Assembly (NCBI GenBank): GCA_002320605.1
Contig: DCKG01000025.1
Coordinates: 765-34,808 of the forward strand
DNA from: Bacteroidales bacterium UBA1680
GTDB taxonomy: Bacteria > Bacteroidota > Bacteroidia > Bacteroidales > UBA932
Direction: 5' to 3'
Length of the DNA: 34,044 nt
The notes under the pieces were generated by a model that worked only from the letters and a program-made list of their open reading frames with translations, had not been told where the DNA came from and did no database searches. Position numbers and translations under genes: made by a program. This document shows positions 32,415 through 34,044 of the stretch, piece after piece (within the stretch, counting starts at the first letter, position 1; each line of letters opens with the position of its first letter).

Positions 32415-33956
32415 ATGAGCGAAGAATTACAACAGAGACTGCGTGCACAGCTTTGGACGGTTGCGAACACCCTTCGGGGCAACATGTCAGCCGGGGACTT
32501 TATGTATTTCACCCTAGGATTCATTTTTTACAAGTACCTGTCAGAGAAGATTGAACTTCGAGCTGATGAAATCCTTCAGTACGACCATATGACATTCAAG
32601 GAGGCGTGGGAAAGCGATGATGAGGAATTGAAGGAAGACCTCAAGGAACAATGCATCCAAGACCTCGGCTACTTTGTGGAGCCGGAGTTTCTTTTCTCCA
32701 CCATTATATTGATGATTCAGAAGAAGGAGAACATTCTGCCCTCGCTGGAAAGGTCACTCAAGAAAATCGAAGATAGTACCATCGGACAGGAGAGCGAGGA
32801 GGATTTTGGAGGCCTATTCTCTGACATCGACCTAGCATCCCCAAAACTCGGCAAGGCTGCCGATGACAAGAACAAGCTCATCAGCGATGTTCTTCTTGCA
32901 CTCAACGGCATCGACTTTGGTCTTGAGGATGCGCAGGATATTGACATACTCGGAGATGCATATGAATACATGATCGGTCAGTTCGCCGCCGGAGCGGGAA
33001 AGAAGGCAGGGGAATTCTACACTCCGCAGGAGGTCAGCCAAATTCTATCCGAAATCGTGATTGCCGGGAAGACACGGCTCAAGTCCGTCTACGATCCTAC
33101 CTGTGGCAGTGGTTCTCTGCTGCTCCGCACTGCCCGTGAAGGTAATGCTGATGAGATTTTTGGTCAGGAAAAGAATCCAACGACCTTTAACCTCGCCCGA
33201 ATGAACATGATCCTCCACGGAGTAAAGTACAAGGACTTTGACATTCACAACGGGGATACCCTTGAGGATGATGAATTTGCGGCCAGGCAGTTCGATGCGG
33301 TAGTCGCAAATCCGCCATTTTCTGCAGAGTGGTCAGCAGATGTCAAGTTCAATAACGATGACCGGTTCAGCAAGGCTGGCGTTCTTGCCCCAAAGTCGAA
33401 GGCTGACTACGCCTTTATCCTGCACATGATTTACCACCTCAACGATGGCGGAACAATGGCTTGCGTCGCTCCTCATGGAGTCCTTTTCCGCGGAGCGTCC
33501 GAGGGGAAAATTCGCCAGTACCTTATCGAGAAAAAGAATTATATCGATGCCATCATCGGTCTCCCCGCCAACATTTTCTATGGCACGAGCATCCCGACAT
33601 GCATCCTCGTGATGAAAAAATGCCGTAAAGAGGATGACAACATCCTCTTCATCGATGCCAGCAAAGAGTTCGAGAAGGTCAAGACCCAGAACAAACTGCG
33701 TCCGGAACATATAGAGAAAATAGTCAGCACCTACCGCGAACGCAAGGAAATCGAGAAATACAGCCATTGCGCCAGCCTCCAAGAAGTCAAGGGCAATGAC
33801 TACAATCTCAACATCCCACGGTATGTTGACACCTTCGAGGAGGAAGAGGAAATCGACATCAAGGCCGTGATGTCTGAGATAAAGGAGCTGGAAGCGAAGC
33901 GAGCTGAGCTGGATGCCCAGATCGATGTGTACCTCAAAGAACTCGGCATTCTCTAA
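32415..33956 (+). CDS. hsdM: Type I restriction-modification N6-adenine methyltransferase, M subunit
   Basis: HsdM methylates adenine in the target and forms the core of the complex. The 513-residue protein has the N-terminal HsdM_N helical domain (LRAQLWTVANTLRGNMSAGD). The S-adenosylmethionine site is DPTCGSGS (227-234) and the catalytic N-P-P-F is at 299-302. QFAAGAGKKAGEFYTPQEVS, just before the methylase fold, is typical. The C-terminal coil (ELEAKRAELDAQIDVYLKEL) is expected to contact HsdS. The active residues are intact. The gene order R-M-S is as in other Bacteroidetes loci. Confidence 0.97.
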   Translation: MSEELQQRLRAQLWTVANTLRGNMSAGDFMYFTLGFIFYKYLSEKIELRADEILQYDHMTFKEAWESDDEELKEDLKEQCIQDLGYFVEPEFLFSTIILMIQKKENILPSLERSLKKIEDSTIGQESEEDFGGLFSDIDLASPKLGKAADDKNKLISDVLLALNGIDFGLEDAQDIDILGDAYEYMIGQFAAGAGKKAGEFYTPQEVSQILSEIVIAGKTRLKSVYDPTCGSGSLLLRTAREGNADEIFGQEKNPTTFNLARMNMILHGVKYKDFDIHNGDTLEDDEFAARQFDAVVANPPFSAEWSADVKFNNDDRFSKAGVLAPKSKADYAFILHMIYHLNDGGTMACVAPHGVLFRGASEGKIRQYLIEKKNYIDAIIGLPANIFYGTSIPTCILVMKKCRKEDDNILFIDASKEFEKVKTQNKLRPEHIEKIVSTYRERKEIEKYSHCASLQEVKGNDYNLNIPRYVDTFEEEEEIDIKAVMSEIKELEAKRAELDAQIDVYLKELGIL

Positions 33957-33991
33957 TCCTTAATTAATTTTTATAGTGATTGGCAATCGTT

Positions 33992-34044
33992 ATGAGCGAT
34001 ATACAGAAGAATAATAAACCTAATGTGCCGAATTTGAGATTCCC
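33992..34044 (+). CDS. hsdS: Start of a new HsdS specificity subunit (runs off the right edge)
   Basis: The ATG at 33992 opens MSDIQKNNKPNVPNLRFP before the window ends. 'VP.LRFP' is the usual entry into the first target-recognition domain of one HsdS lineage, and an S subunit is what should follow hsdM. The start differs from the MDTKKLRQKILDLAIHGKLV type at the left edge, so the two hsdS genes belong to different lineages. It lies 35 bases after hsdM. Confidence 0.75.
   Translation, partial: MSDIQKNNKPNVPNLRF

Noticed and set aside
1..34044. CRISPR arrays, tRNA and rRNA genes
   Set aside because: I scanned the intergenic stretches and saw no regularly spaced repeat-spacer pattern and no cloverleaf-like tRNA sequence with a T-loop GTTCGA-type core. 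The hsdS repeats are coding, not CRISPR.

Overview
This window looks like a chromosomal segment of a Bacteroidales bacterium. The signs are Bacteroidetes-type sigma signals (TAnnTTTG -7 boxes), outer-membrane beta-barrel proteins with an N-terminal carboxypeptidase-regulatory-like domain, and a TPR/TM/HTH signalling lipoprotein. A kinase-less PASTA protein sits next to rluD, and bS21 (rpsU) alone carries a very strong Shine-Dalgarno sequence. Genus cannot be decided from the sequence alone.

Layout. (1) 1-1285 is a scar of mobile or restriction DNA: the 5' end of a small unrecognised gene on the minus strand, the 3' remnant of one hsdS gene, and a second hsdS that breaks off early in its second target-recognition domain. 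(2) 1272-9813, minus strand, is accessory envelope DNA: a secreted protein, a large outer-membrane beta-barrel protein, a TPR/HTH lipoprotein regulator, a small membrane protein, a small lipoprotein and a CPA-type cation/proton antiporter. (3) 9972-15694, plus strand, is a tight housekeeping operon: engB, prs, a small Cys-rich protein, der, a LysE-family exporter, a PASTA protein and rluD. (4) 15816-23417, minus strand, holds a second beta-barrel protein with Gly-rich segments, ruvC, serS, rpmA, rplU, a sirtuin and an ATPase. (5) 23502-29349, plus strand, holds rpsU followed by a five-gene group: a tetraheme NapC/NrfH-like cytochrome fused to a SUMF1/FGE-like domain, a Tat-type Gfo/Idh/MocA oxidoreductase lipoprotein, a xylose-isomerase-like TIM-barrel lipoprotein, and the cytochrome c maturation proteins ResB and CcsA. 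(6) 29583 to the end is a type I restriction-modification locus: hsdR, hsdM and the start of a new hsdS.

The most interesting unit is group 5. A quinol-type tetraheme cytochrome is physically fused to a SUMF1-fold domain that lacks the catalytic cysteines of formylglycine-generating enzyme. It is encoded with two predicted extracytoplasmic sugar-type enzymes and its own System II haem-attachment machinery, and no nrfA or other known terminal reductase is nearby. This suggests a respiratory or electron-transfer route to a carbohydrate-like substrate outside the cytoplasm; the function is inference. Other points of note are the rpsU Shine-Dalgarno sequence (likely bS21 autoregulation), a structured rplU leader, the broken hsdS at the opposite end from an intact hsdRM, and several perfect inverted repeats.
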